Source: Saprospiraceae bacterium (GTDB taxonomy: Bacteria; Bacteroidota; Bacteroidia; Chitinophagales; Saprospiraceae). Taken from it: a stretch of DNA of 64,000 nt. Positions 14,755 to 23,229 of the stretch are shown in pieces. The notes under the pieces were generated by a model. The model was not told the DNA's origin. It was given only the letters and a program-made list of their open reading frames with translations, and did no database searches. Position 1 is the first letter of the stretch; each line of letters starts with the position of its first letter. A program made the position numbers and the translations under genes. Where the stretch lies: the NCBI GenBank assembly GCA_027488855.1, contig JAIYAV010000419.1, forward strand, positions 18,208 through 82,207, given 5' to 3'.

Positions 14755-17229
14755 CTACTCACTCCGCAAGGACTTCACCGGATTCGCCAGCGCCGCCTTC
14801 ACACTTTGAAACCCAATCGTCAAAAACGCAATGGTAACCGCCGCTACACCCGCAACTGCAAACATCCACCATTCCATATCAATGCGATACGCAAATTCGG
14901 CCAACCACTGGTTCATAAAGTACCAGGCAACAGGCGAAGCAATGAGAATGGCCAACAAAACCAGTTTGAGGAAGTCTTTGGCCAACAAGGAAGTGATGCC
15001 AAAAACCGAAGCCCCCAGCACCTTGCGAATGCCAATTTCTTTCGTGCGTTGCTCAGCCGTGTAAGCTGCCAACGCGAACAAACCCAAGCAACCAATGAAC
15101 AAAGCCAGTGCCGTGAATACCCCCAATAAGGTCGCTGCACGCTGCTCTTCCTGATAAAGATTACCAAAAGAATCGTCCAGAAAATCGTAATCAAAAGGAG
15201 CACCAGGAATTTCCTTCGCCCACAAGGCTTTGGTTTTTTCAATTACCGCTTTTTCAGATCCCGGCGCCAGGCGCAGCGACATATAAGAAGCCCAGGTGCG
15301 GTAAGTTTTGGAAGATTCGTGGAAAATGGCGGCAGGTTCAATGGCCGCGCGGATGGTTCCACTATGAAAATCGCGCATTACCCCCACTACCTGGAAGCGT
15401 TGATTGTCATTGCCAGGATAAGTCAGCCACTTGCCAATCGGGTCTTCCCAGCCAATTATTTTTACGGCGGCTTCGTTCAAAATCACCGAAGTAGAATCAC
15501 TTTGTGAATTTTCAGGATAAAAACCACGTCCCTTGATGATGTCGATACCCAGTGTTTGGATAAAATCTGCATCCGTCAAAAAAGAGCTCAACAACATACT
15601 TTTAGGCACCGCTCGTTTTTGATTGCCTTGATCGGGCTCGTAATAGTCGCCAAAACTGCCAATAGAAGGCAAAAAGGTAGAATGTGACGCTGCTTTTATC
15701 TCTGGAATCTGCAAAAGCCGCTGGCGGAAAGCCTCCATTTTACCGGGTTCTTCCAAATTGCGCAGCATCGGCATGATCATCACATGTTCACGTTGCAAGC
15801 CCGGTGATTGTTTCAAGGCAAACTGCAATTGCTGGTACACCACCCAGGATCCCAGCATCAGGCTCACCGAAACTGCAAACTGGAAGACCACCAGCCCATT
15901 CCGTATACCGGCGTGGCCGCCACGGGTAGAGCTGCCCATTTTTCTAAAAATCTCGGTAACCTTGAAGCGGGAAAGGAAAAACGCCGGATAAGTCCCGCCC
16001 AATAAACCCGCCACACAGGTCAGCAACAAACCAATGCCCAATACCTTGAGATTCAACAGGCCACTCAACTCCATTTGCATCTCCGTCAACTGGTTGAACA
16101 AGGGCAATGCTAACCCCGCCAATACAAAGGCCAATACCCATGCTGTGAAGCTAAAAAACAGGGATTCTGCCAGAAATTGACCAACCAAGGTGCCGCGTTG
16201 AGAGCCCAGGGCTTTGCGTACACCTACCTCTCGGGCGCGTTGCATCGAACGGGCAGTAGCCAGATTCATAAAATTGACACAAGCCAGCAGCAAAATCAAG
16301 CCACCGATGAGGGCATAGGTCCGCACTTGTTTGGCACTGCCCAGGGTTGTGAGCCGGGTAAACTGGATGGTCTGGCCAAGGTGTAGGGTATTGAGTGGAA
16401 AAAGTTTGACATTGTAGCGGTCGCCTTTTTTCAATTGAGCCAACAGATCGATGCCAATCCGGTTGTAAGCGGCGGGAGCATGCGCCTTTACCATCGTGGG
16501 GAATTTGGCTTCCAGAGCCGCCAGTCGTTCGGGAGTGGCCGCTTCTCTGAGCTTGACCCAGGTATCTACTTGCAACCAGAGCCAGCTCCAGGCAAAATTT
16601 TCCACCACTTTGAAGGTGCTCATGGAGAGCAAAAAGTCGAATTGTACAGTAGAATTCAAAGGTGGGTTTTTGGCTACCCCAGTCACCGTGTATTCTGTAT
16701 CGTTAAAGAGGAGTGCTTGCCCCATCGGCGATTTTTTGCCAAAATATTTCTCGGCCATGCGTTCGCTGAGCACCACTGTGTTGCTGCGGTCAAGAGCAGT
16801 GTTGGCGTTGCCCTGAAGCATTGGCAAATCGAAAAGTTCCAAAAAAGCAGTATCTGCGCCGTAAGCGGTGTTTTCGTTAAAAACCAGGGGTGCTTGCCCT
16901 GGCATTTCGCGCCGCACCACTGTTTCTTGGAGAAAAAACGTACGCGCTGCCATTTCTATCTCCGGGAAATCCTGCAAGATTCTCGGACCTAGTGGCGGCG
17001 GGGTATTGGTGGTCAATCCTTCTTCTTCCCCAAATTTCAGATCCAGACCCACAGCACAAATCCGGTCTACATCGGGCACAAAGTTGTCGTAACTATTTTC
17101 GTGCAATACAAATAAACCGATGAGCCAGGTTGCGGCCAGTCCCACGGCCAGACCACTGATGTTGATGAGGGTGTAGAGGCGGTTTTTTTGAAAATTGCGA
17201 AGGGCAATTTTTAGCGCAGTTGTAAGCAT
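14755..17229 (-). CDS. FtsX/MacB-type ABC transporter permease 2
   Basis: An 824-residue protein from ATG 17229 with the same plan as permease 1: N-terminal helix ALRNFQKNRLYTLINISGLAVGLAATWLIG, periplasmic MacB_PCD domain, FtsX block with REVGVRKALGSQRGTLVGQFLAES, second helix NGLVVFQFAVSVSLMLGS, second periplasmic domain, and final FtsX block (RTKEIGIRKVLGASVFG) ending PVKSLRSE. The nucleotide sequence of its 3' end is nearly identical to that of permease 1 over long stretches, both genes being in the same orientation. No ATPase partner is nearby. The promoter region shows a sigma-54-like element and the best conserved enhancer-like palindrome. Confidence 0.93.
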   Translation of the reverse strand: MLTTALKIALRNFQKNRLYTLINISGLAVGLAATWLIGLFVLHENSYDNFVPDVDRICAVGLDLKFGEEEGLTTNTPPPLGPRILQDFPEIEMAARTFFLQETVVRREMPGQAPLVFNENTAYGADTAFLELFDLPMLQGNANTALDRSNTVVLSERMAEKYFGKKSPMGQALLFNDTEYTVTGVAKNPPLNSTVQFDFLLSMSTFKVVENFAWSWLWLQVDTWVKLREAATPERLAALEAKFPTMVKAHAPAAYNRIGIDLLAQLKKGDRYNVKLFPLNTLHLGQTIQFTRLTTLGSAKQVRTYALIGGLILLLACVNFMNLATARSMQRAREVGVRKALGSQRGTLVGQFLAESLFFSFTAWVLAFVLAGLALPLFNQLTEMQMELSGLLNLKVLGIGLLLTCVAGLLGGTYPAFFLSRFKVTEIFRKMGSSTRGGHAGIRNGLVVFQFAVSVSLMLGSWVVYQQLQFALKQSPGLQREHVMIMPMLRNLEEPGKMEAFRQRLLQIPEIKAASHSTFLPSIGSFGDYYEPDQGNQKRAVPKSMLLSSFLTDADFIQTLGIDIIKGRGFYPENSQSDSTSVILNEAAVKIIGWEDPIGKWLTYPGNDNQRFQVVGVMRDFHSGTIRAAIEPAAIFHESSKTYRTWASYMSLRLAPGSEKAVIEKTKALWAKEIPGAPFDYDFLDDSFGNLYQEEQRAATLLGVFTALALFIGCLGLFALAAYTAEQRTKEIGIRKVLGASVFGITSLLAKDFLKLVLLAILIASPVAWYFMNQWLAEFAYRIDMEWWMFAVAGVAAVTIAFLTIGFQSVKAALANPVKSLRSE

Positions 17230-17255
17230 TGGGAAGGCATTTGGTAAGATGTAGG

Positions 17256-17270
17256 CCAATTTTTATGCCA
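17256..17270 (-). promoter_or_regulatory. Sigma-54-like -24/-12 element of permease 2
   Basis: Minus strand TGGCAT-AAAAA-TTGG with correct spacing. It differs from the canonical form only at the last base of the -12 element. The predicted RNA start is near 17244, a short leader of about 15 nt. Confidence 0.58.
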
Positions 17271-17324
17271 AATGAATAAAAGATTGTTTTTCAAGTTTTT
17301 ACCAAATCTACGATCCGCTCTTAG

Positions 17325-17360
17325 TGTCCGATTTTGGACAACTTTGTGCGATTTTGGAAA
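17325..17360. promoter_or_regulatory. Tandem enhancer-like palindromes of permease 2
   Basis: A perfect site TGTCC-GATTTT-GGACA (17325-17340) lies 55 bp upstream of the -24 element. A second, weaker site TGTGC-GATTTT-GGAAA (17345-17360) has the same centre and starts 20 bp later. The geometry fits cooperative binding of an enhancer-binding protein. Confidence 0.55.
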
Positions 17361-17449
17361 ACAATGATATGCATTCATCTTCGCTATCCTAACATATCCC
17401 CCGTCAAAACCCCCAATCGACGACATACCCACTTCCCAAAGTTGTCCAA
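17334..17449. repeat. Separated 13-bp inverted repeat between divergent genes
   Basis: TTGGACAACTTTG (17334-17346) and its exact complement (17437-17449) are 90 bp apart. They lie between the divergent permease 2 and S9 peptidase genes. The left copy overlaps the enhancer-like palindrome. The right copy contains a TTG that sits 20 bp upstream of a TACTTTAA element (17465-17472), a plausible -33/-7 promoter of the peptidase. Confidence 0.55.
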
Positions 17450-17493
17450 GTGCTAGATTGTGGCTACTTTAATTGCAAATAAAACCAATTGTC

Positions 17494-19950
17494 ATGATGA
17501 CTCGACTACTTTTATCCACCATCACTTGCTTTTTACTGCTGGCCAGTGCACCCTTGCTGCTTGCCCAGGAAGACGTAGCGTACAAAGTACCACCCAAAAC
17601 CATTTCCGATATGCTCCTGGCCAAACCTGCACCCAACGTGAGTGTGGATGAAAAAGGCCAGTGGATGTTGCTGTCCGAAGTGAGTACCTACCCTTCGGTG
17701 GAGGAATTGGCTCAACCAGAACTGCGCATTGCAGGTTTGCGGATCAACCCCAAAAACTATTCGCCCAGCCGCCAAAATTTCATCAACAACCTGTACCTGA
17801 AAAACATCGCTACTGGTAAGGAATCCAAAATCACTGGTTTGCCTGTCCCCCTTTACGCTGGAAGCGTCAGCTGGAGTCCAACCGATAAAAAAATCGCCTT
17901 TACAAATACCCTGGGCGATCACGTCGATTTGTACGTCATCGACATTGCTACGCTGAAAGCCACCAAAATCAATAAAATGGGGGTCAATGCCGTGTTGGGT
18001 AGCAGTTACCAATGGTACGACGACAATACCATTTTGTACAAAGGCACCCTGGCACCTGCCTCAACTGCACCGCCCAAACCCGCCATGCCCAAAGGCCCAA
18101 CTACCCAGGAAAATTACGGCAAAGCGGCTCCTCAACCCACTTTTCAGGACTTAATCAAAAGCCCCCACGATGAGCAGTTGTTTGGCTTTTACGCCTTGTC
18201 TCAACTGGTGAAAAACGTGAATGGAGTAGAAACCAAAATTGGATCGCCTGCCATTTACGCCAGCATCGATATTTCCCCCGATAAAAAGTACCTCTTGTCC
18301 CGTACTTTGAACAAACCCTTCTCTTATTTGGTCACAGCCAATCGCTTTGCCTCCACGGTAACCATTACAGACCTTGCTGGGAAAGTGGTGAAAAAACTGG
18401 TCGATTTGCCATCCGGTGAAACAACCCCAAGCGGCCGCGACAACGTCCAAAATGTGCCCCGTGGCATCGAATGGCGCGACGACGAGGCGGCTACTGTCGT
18501 CTGGTGTATGCCCCTCGACAGTGGCATGATCAAAAAGAATGTAGAATACCACGATGCGGTGTATGCCCTCAGCGCCCCTTTTACGGGCACTGAAAAAGAA
18601 CTGTTCAAGACCAAGTTGCGCTACTTCAATACCTCCTGGGGCAACGCCAATCTGGCGCTGGTCACCGAGGGCCTTGGCAGCAAACAAATGACCCGCACCA
18701 ACCGCTACAACCCCAGCACGGGCGAGTTGTCCATGCTAATGGAGCGCAATACCACTGATGCCTATGGCAACCCCGGCTTTCCGGTTACCGAAGTGAACCA
18801 GTACAATCGCCGCGTCATCAAAACCATCGAAAACGGCAGCAAAATTCTGATGAACAACCCCACTGGAGCTTCTCCCAAGGGCGACCTGCCGTTTTTGGCT
18901 ACCCTGGACTTGAATACCAAAAAAACCGACATCATCTGGCGTTGCCCTGAAGGCACTTTTGAATCGGTCGTGAGTGTATTGGATGCGGATAAATTGACCC
19001 TGCTGACGCGCCGGGAAGACGAAAAAACCATGCCGAACTACTGGCTCAAAGACTTGAAGTTGCGCATTGGCGACCGGAAAATCACCAATTTCACCAACCC
19101 ATACCCACAATTAGACGGCGTAAGTAAGGAAAAAATCACCTACAAACGCGCCGACGGGGTTGACCTCACCGGGGATTTGTACCTGCCCAAGGGTTATGAT
19201 GCCAAGCGCGACGGGCCACTGCCTACGCTCATTTGGGCTTACCCCCGCGAGTTCAACTCTGCGGCGGATGCAGCCCAAATTCGGGGCAGCGAACACCGCT
19301 TCACCTTGTTGAACTGGGGCTCACCGATCTTCTACGTGACCCAAGGCTACGCGGTGCTCAACAACGCGGAAATGCCCATCGTTTCCACCGACCCGAGCAA
19401 ACAACCCAACGACAATTTTGTAGATCAGGTAAAAATGAACGCCGAAGCAGCCGTCAACAAACTGGCAGAAATGGGCGTGGGCGACCGCAACCGCATGGCG
19501 GTAGGTGGCCACAGCTACGGTGCCTTTATGACTGCGAACCTGTTGGCACACACCAACCTGTTCAAAGGAGGCATTGCGCGCAGTGGGGCCTACAACCGGA
19601 CTTTGACTCCCTTTGGGTTCCAAAACGAAGACCGGACTTATTGGCAAAACCCCGATTTGTACCACGCGATGAGCCCCTTCAGCTTTGCGGATAAAATCAA
19701 AACGCCGATCCTCTTGATCCACGGCGAAGCGGACAACAACACCGGTACTTTCCCAATCCAGAGTGAACGCATGTTCAATGCCATCAAAGGACATGGGGGT
19801 ACCGTGAAATTTGTGAGTTTGCCGCACGAGAGCCATGGCTACGCTGGCCGGGAAAACATTCTACACATGTTGCAGGAGCAGTTTGGTTGGCTGGAGAAGT
19901 ATGTGAAGAATGCGAATGTGGATGCGGGCAAGGTGAGTCCTAAGCCGTAA
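17494..19950 (+). CDS. Secreted S9 family prolyl oligopeptidase-type peptidase
   Basis: An 818-residue protein from ATG 17494 with a signal peptide (LLLSTITCFLLLASAPLLLAQ). An N-terminal seven-bladed beta-propeller spans about residues 60-530, followed by an alpha/beta hydrolase domain. The catalytic triad is readable: Ser674 in GGHSYGAF, Asp747 in HGEADNNTG and His781 in PHESHGY. The GGHSYG form and the overall pattern resemble the glutamyl endopeptidase/plant CGEP branch of S9. It probably degrades peptides in the periplasm or outside the cell. It is transcribed divergently from permease 2, and a long hairpin lies beyond its stop. Confidence 0.9.
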   Translation: MMTRLLLSTITCFLLLASAPLLLAQEDVAYKVPPKTISDMLLAKPAPNVSVDEKGQWMLLSEVSTYPSVEELAQPELRIAGLRINPKNYSPSRQNFINNLYLKNIATGKESKITGLPVPLYAGSVSWSPTDKKIAFTNTLGDHVDLYVIDIATLKATKINKMGVNAVLGSSYQWYDDNTILYKGTLAPASTAPPKPAMPKGPTTQENYGKAAPQPTFQDLIKSPHDEQLFGFYALSQLVKNVNGVETKIGSPAIYASIDISPDKKYLLSRTLNKPFSYLVTANRFASTVTITDLAGKVVKKLVDLPSGETTPSGRDNVQNVPRGIEWRDDEAATVVWCMPLDSGMIKKNVEYHDAVYALSAPFTGTEKELFKTKLRYFNTSWGNANLALVTEGLGSKQMTRTNRYNPSTGELSMLMERNTTDAYGNPGFPVTEVNQYNRRVIKTIENGSKILMNNPTGASPKGDLPFLATLDLNTKKTDIIWRCPEGTFESVVSVLDADKLTLLTRREDEKTMPNYWLKDLKLRIGDRKITNFTNPYPQLDGVSKEKITYKRADGVDLTGDLYLPKGYDAKRDGPLPTLIWAYPREFNSAADAAQIRGSEHRFTLLNWGSPIFYVTQGYAVLNNAEMPIVSTDPSKQPNDNFVDQVKMNAEAAVNKLAEMGVGDRNRMAVGGHSYGAFMTANLLAHTNLFKGGIARSGAYNRTLTPFGFQNEDRTYWQNPDLYHAMSPFSFADKIKTPILLIHGEADNNTGTFPIQSERMFNAIKGHGGTVKFVSLPHESHGYAGRENILHMLQEQFGWLEKYVKNANVDAGKVSPKP

Positions 19951-19960
19951 GCGCTGTATT

Positions 19961-20055
19961 CCTAAGGTGCTTCTTTAGTGCCTTAAGTTTCTTAGGTGGT
20001 GAAAATTGTTTTTTTACTACCTAAGAAACTTAAGGCACCGAAGAAGCACTTCAGG
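19961..20055. repeat. Long inverted repeat (family A), convergent junction
   Basis: Arms of 40 nt (19961-20000 and 20016-20055) match at about 35 positions around a 15-nt T-rich loop. The units AAGGTGC, TTAAG and CTTAGGTGGT recur in the related copies at 7459 and 29008. The structure can terminate transcription arriving from both sides. Confidence 0.8.
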
Positions 20056-20158
20056 AACCGTTTCAGAATAAAGTAACAATTTAACTGGACTCTTTTGACC
20101 CGCTACTTTGTGCCAATATGTCGCTTTAATGCTGGTTAATTCTCTATAAAGATAACTT

Positions 20159-21802
20159 CTATCTTTCCAACACCTGTTGATCCTTCAATAACACCGTCCG
20201 CAACTTCTCGTAAGGCAATTGCTGTGGGCTAACCTTGTTCTCAATCGACAGCACCGCCGCCGTAGCCGCCGATTGCCCCAAGATCATAAAGACCGGCTCC
20301 ATCCGAATAGAGCCATAAGCAATGTGTGAGCTCGATACACAAATCGGCACCAGGAGATTTTGACAGTCTTTGGCTTTGGGTAAAATCGAGCCATAAGCAA
20401 TCGAATAAGGCCGATCCGGGTGTACCCCAATGTCGCCCTCGTTTTGCACGTAGCCATCCGCTTTGACATAACGCTGGGCATTGTGTGAATCCAGTGCGTA
20501 GGAGCCCATACCCACGGGGTTTGGCACTTTGGTTTTGCCCAGCGCATCGGCCTCGGTCATCACAAATTCCCCAATCATGCGCCGGGCTTCGCGAATGTAG
20601 AGTTGATGTGGCCAGTTGCCATTGTCGGTGAACTCATCTTTGGGTAGGCCCCACTGTTGCATTTTGTCGCGTACATCGGCGGGTACCCTTGGATCATTTT
20701 GCAGGAAGTACATCAGCCCCTTTTGGTACAACTCGTGGTCTTTGATGATGGCTTTGCGCCGTTCGTAGGATGCCTCGGGATAATCGTAGTTTTTGCCAAT
20801 GTAATCGGTGCTAAAGGGGCCGTGGTTGTTGGTATCGGTTTTGCGGTTGGGGATAGGGTCAAATTTGTCGTAGGTTTCGCGCCAGCCACTGGCGAATACC
20901 CGGGCGTACAGTTCGTAGCGAGCAGGGTCATAGCCAGCTGGTTTGGCAAAGGGAATGCGGTTATCAGGATGGTTGCTCAAACACATGCGGAAGCAATAAG
21001 CCTGGATACGTTTGTCGCCGGAGCCATAGGCACCCGCAGGTTCAGCAGATACTTCGGGCAGGAGGCCGCTGCTGGGGTCATTTTCAATTTTGTAAGGACT
21101 GATCTTGGCTTTAAAATGGTGGCCGTGTTGAAAAACTTCGGTTTGTACCCCATTCCACTTTTCATTGTACACCGAATTGGCTTCCCGGCCTACGTGGTAG
21201 CTGACGCCTGCGGCAGCCATGAGGTCGCCTTCATACGTGGCGTCGATGAACATTTTGCCGCTGTACAATTTGCCGCTGAGGGTGCGGAAGGAACGGATTT
21301 TTCCTGCTTTTTTGCTGATGCCTTTGGCCGAACGATCGAGCCATTCATTGCGGTGTACGGTAAGGCTATACTCTTTGACGAAGTCTTCAAATACCTTTTC
21401 TGCGGCATGGGGCTCAAAAATCCACATGGTGCGGTTGTTGCCATCAATGGCGGGCGTGCCCTGACCTTTGTTGCCGTACTCCCCTTTTTTTTGCCAAACC
21501 CAGGAGTTGTCCTGCTGGTAATGCTCATACAGACGGTGGTAAAACTCCCGGGAAAGCCCACCAATGACTTCCTTATTCCCAGTATCGGTAAAACCCAAAC
21601 CACCGGAAGATAAGCCCCCCAAATGGGTATCCGGCGAAACAACAATGACGGATTTGCCCATTTTTTTCACCTGTACTGCTGCCGTAATGGCGGCAGAGGT
21701 GCCGCCGTAGATGATCACATCGGCGGAATACCGGGACTGGGCGGTTAAAAAGGATGGCAATAACGCTGAGAAGAGGAAGTAGACAAAAGAATATGGCTTC
21801 AT
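20159..21802 (-). CDS. Secreted FAD-dependent oxidoreductase
   Basis: A 547-residue protein from ATG 21802 with a signal peptide (MKPYSFVYFLFSALLPSFLTAQ). A Rossmann-type dinucleotide site follows at once: ADVIIYGGTSAAITAAVQVKKMGK and then HLGGLSSGGLG, the pattern of the FAD_oxidored family (PF12831). A C-terminal block, SSHIAYGSIRMEPVFMILGQSAATAA, closes the FAD fold. Homologues are often linked with polysaccharide degradation, but the substrate is unknown. Frame upstream of ATG 21802 stays open but is not protein-like. The DNA-glycosylase gene lies 56 bp upstream on the same strand. Confidence 0.87.
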   Translation of the reverse strand: MKPYSFVYFLFSALLPSFLTAQSRYSADVIIYGGTSAAITAAVQVKKMGKSVIVVSPDTHLGGLSSGGLGFTDTGNKEVIGGLSREFYHRLYEHYQQDNSWVWQKKGEYGNKGQGTPAIDGNNRTMWIFEPHAAEKVFEDFVKEYSLTVHRNEWLDRSAKGISKKAGKIRSFRTLSGKLYSGKMFIDATYEGDLMAAAGVSYHVGREANSVYNEKWNGVQTEVFQHGHHFKAKISPYKIENDPSSGLLPEVSAEPAGAYGSGDKRIQAYCFRMCLSNHPDNRIPFAKPAGYDPARYELYARVFASGWRETYDKFDPIPNRKTDTNNHGPFSTDYIGKNYDYPEASYERRKAIIKDHELYQKGLMYFLQNDPRVPADVRDKMQQWGLPKDEFTDNGNWPHQLYIREARRMIGEFVMTEADALGKTKVPNPVGMGSYALDSHNAQRYVKADGYVQNEGDIGVHPDRPYSIAYGSILPKAKDCQNLLVPICVSSSHIAYGSIRMEPVFMILGQSAATAAVLSIENKVSPQQLPYEKLRTVLLKDQQVLER

Positions 21803-21837
21803 TGATGGATGTTTTCGAATACGTTGGGGGGCCGATT

Positions 21838-21858
21838 GGGCAACCGCGAGGGTTGCCC
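21838..21858 (-). terminator. Hairpin directly after the AlkA-like gene
   Basis: GGGCAACC (21838-21845), loop GCGAG, GGTTGCCC (21851-21858), immediately adjacent to the stop codon of the glycosylase gene. No T tract follows on the minus strand, so it may be an RNA-stabilising or partial terminator. Confidence 0.5.
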
Positions 21859-22461
21859 CTACGAGTCTTTCCAGCGCCACAGGTAGCGACAGGCATAAGT
21901 GCGGTAGGGCCGCCAAGCTTCCGCAATCTCCGTCAGTTGTTGGTACTGGGCCTTGCCTACCGACTCCACCTTGTACAGACGGATCATCGCTTGCCGCACC
22001 CCTAAATCGTCGATGGGAAATACATCCGGGCGGCGCAGCACAAACATCAGGATCATTTCCACGGTCCATTTGCCTACCCCTTTGATGCTGCTGAGTGTTT
22101 GCACCACTTCGGCGTCGCTGTAATCGGACCAGTCTTTTTCGAACAATTGATGTTCAAGAAAAAAAGTGGCTGTGTTGCGCATATATTGGGCTTTTTGGTT
22201 GGAAAGACCGATGCCACGCAGGGTTTCATGGGGAGTATCTACCAACAATTGCGCGGTGGGGTAATCGTTGGGAAACAGGGCCAAAAATCGTTTAAATATG
22301 GTATCGGCAGCTTTGACGGAAAGCTGTTGGGAAGTGATGGATTCCAACAAACCGAAATAAACATCGGTATTGTTGGCACCATAGTCCGGGAAAGCAATAT
22401 TTGGAATAATGGATGCCAGTTGTGGATCGCGTGAAAGATGAGCGATAACTTGTTCTTGCAT
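21859..22461 (-). CDS. DNA-3-methyladenine glycosylase II (AlkA-like, HhH-GPD)
   Basis: A 200-residue cytoplasmic protein with the HhH-GPD fold. SQQLSVKAADTIFKRF is the helix preceding the core, and LSSIKGVGKWTVEMILMF is the helix-hairpin-helix with the conserved GVGxWT. FPIDDLGVRQ contains the catalytic aspartate D152. It removes alkylated purines from DNA in base excision repair. It lacks the N-terminal beta domain of E. coli AlkA, as short bacterial forms do. There is no adjacent Ada or AlkB gene. Confidence 0.9.
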   Translation of the reverse strand: MQEQVIAHLSRDPQLASIIPNIAFPDYGANNTDVYFGLLESITSQQLSVKAADTIFKRFLALFPNDYPTAQLLVDTPHETLRGIGLSNQKAQYMRNTATFFLEHQLFEKDWSDYSDAEVVQTLSSIKGVGKWTVEMILMFVLRRPDVFPIDDLGVRQAMIRLYKVESVGKAQYQQLTEIAEAWRPYRTYACRYLWRWKDS

Positions 22462-22526
22462 GAATTAGGTGCTTTTGTTTAAAAATTCATGCAAAATAAA
22501 ACTTTATTTTTGAAAATTAAAATTTG

Positions 22527-22997
22527 TTAGACCCTTACTTTGGTTGCGAGCGGAGCTGCTTTTTGAAACTTAAGCTCTACGTATTGGTCTTTAAAGCCCA
22601 TCCGTTTGGCCATCATCAAGGCAGGGTGATTGGGTTTGGCGTAAATGGCGATGTCGCCATCGGCATAATCCACTGCTTTGTTGATTAAATCTTCCAATAA
22701 GGTGGTTTCGGCTTTGAAATCTTCGTGTATTGCCGCAAGAACCAGCAGGTTTTCTGACTTAAAACCCTGCATTCCTGTCTTATTGACGACCACACCAGCT
22801 ACAATTCGGTTGTTGATCGTATAGGTGAGTACAAATCCTCCGAAAGAAGGCTTATTTTTGAGGGCGTAATCCAATGCCTCTTGAATGGCTCGGTATTCGG
22901 TATCGGGTGTGTGTACCCGAAAGAAGTTGAGTAGTGCACTATTTTCTAGAGCGTTGGCTCCCGAAAAAGCGTTGTACATCTGAATGGAACGTTCCAT
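22527..22997 (-). CDS. GNAT family acetyltransferase
   Basis: A 156-residue protein when started at ATG 22997 (MERSIQMYN); a longer frame reaches 23051 without an ATG. The central strand FGGFVLTYTINNRIVAGVVVN and the following LLVLAAIHEDFKAETTLLEDLINKAVDYA match the strand 4-loop-helix 3 part of GNAT enzymes, including a degenerate acetyl-CoA loop. Near the C-terminus, PNHPALMMAKRMGFKDQYVELKF corresponds to the N-x-x-A-x-x-x-x-x-x-x-GF motif. The substrate is unknown. It is separated from the glycosylase gene by 65 bp. Confidence 0.72.
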   Translation of the reverse strand: MERSIQMYNAFSGANALENSALLNFFRVHTPDTEYRAIQEALDYALKNKPSFGGFVLTYTINNRIVAGVVVNKTGMQGFKSENLLVLAAIHEDFKAETTLLEDLINKAVDYADGDIAIYAKPNHPALMMAKRMGFKDQYVELKFQKAAPLATKVRV

Positions 22998-23229
22998 GCC
23001 GTGATAATGATTGAGTACGTAGATCTTGTTGCTCTCAGTTGATATGCACAAATGGGAATTCTGTACCTCAATAGCTGGAAATGGAGTGAAGTAAAACTAT
23101 TTTGTCATTTGCATGTAAAATAGCTCTTTTTTGAGAACTGCAAAAGATTTAACGTTTTTATTTTATTGATTATCAAATATATTCATGAATTTGTTTCAAG
23201 GGCTTAATCAAGGCCATAACCATAATCCG

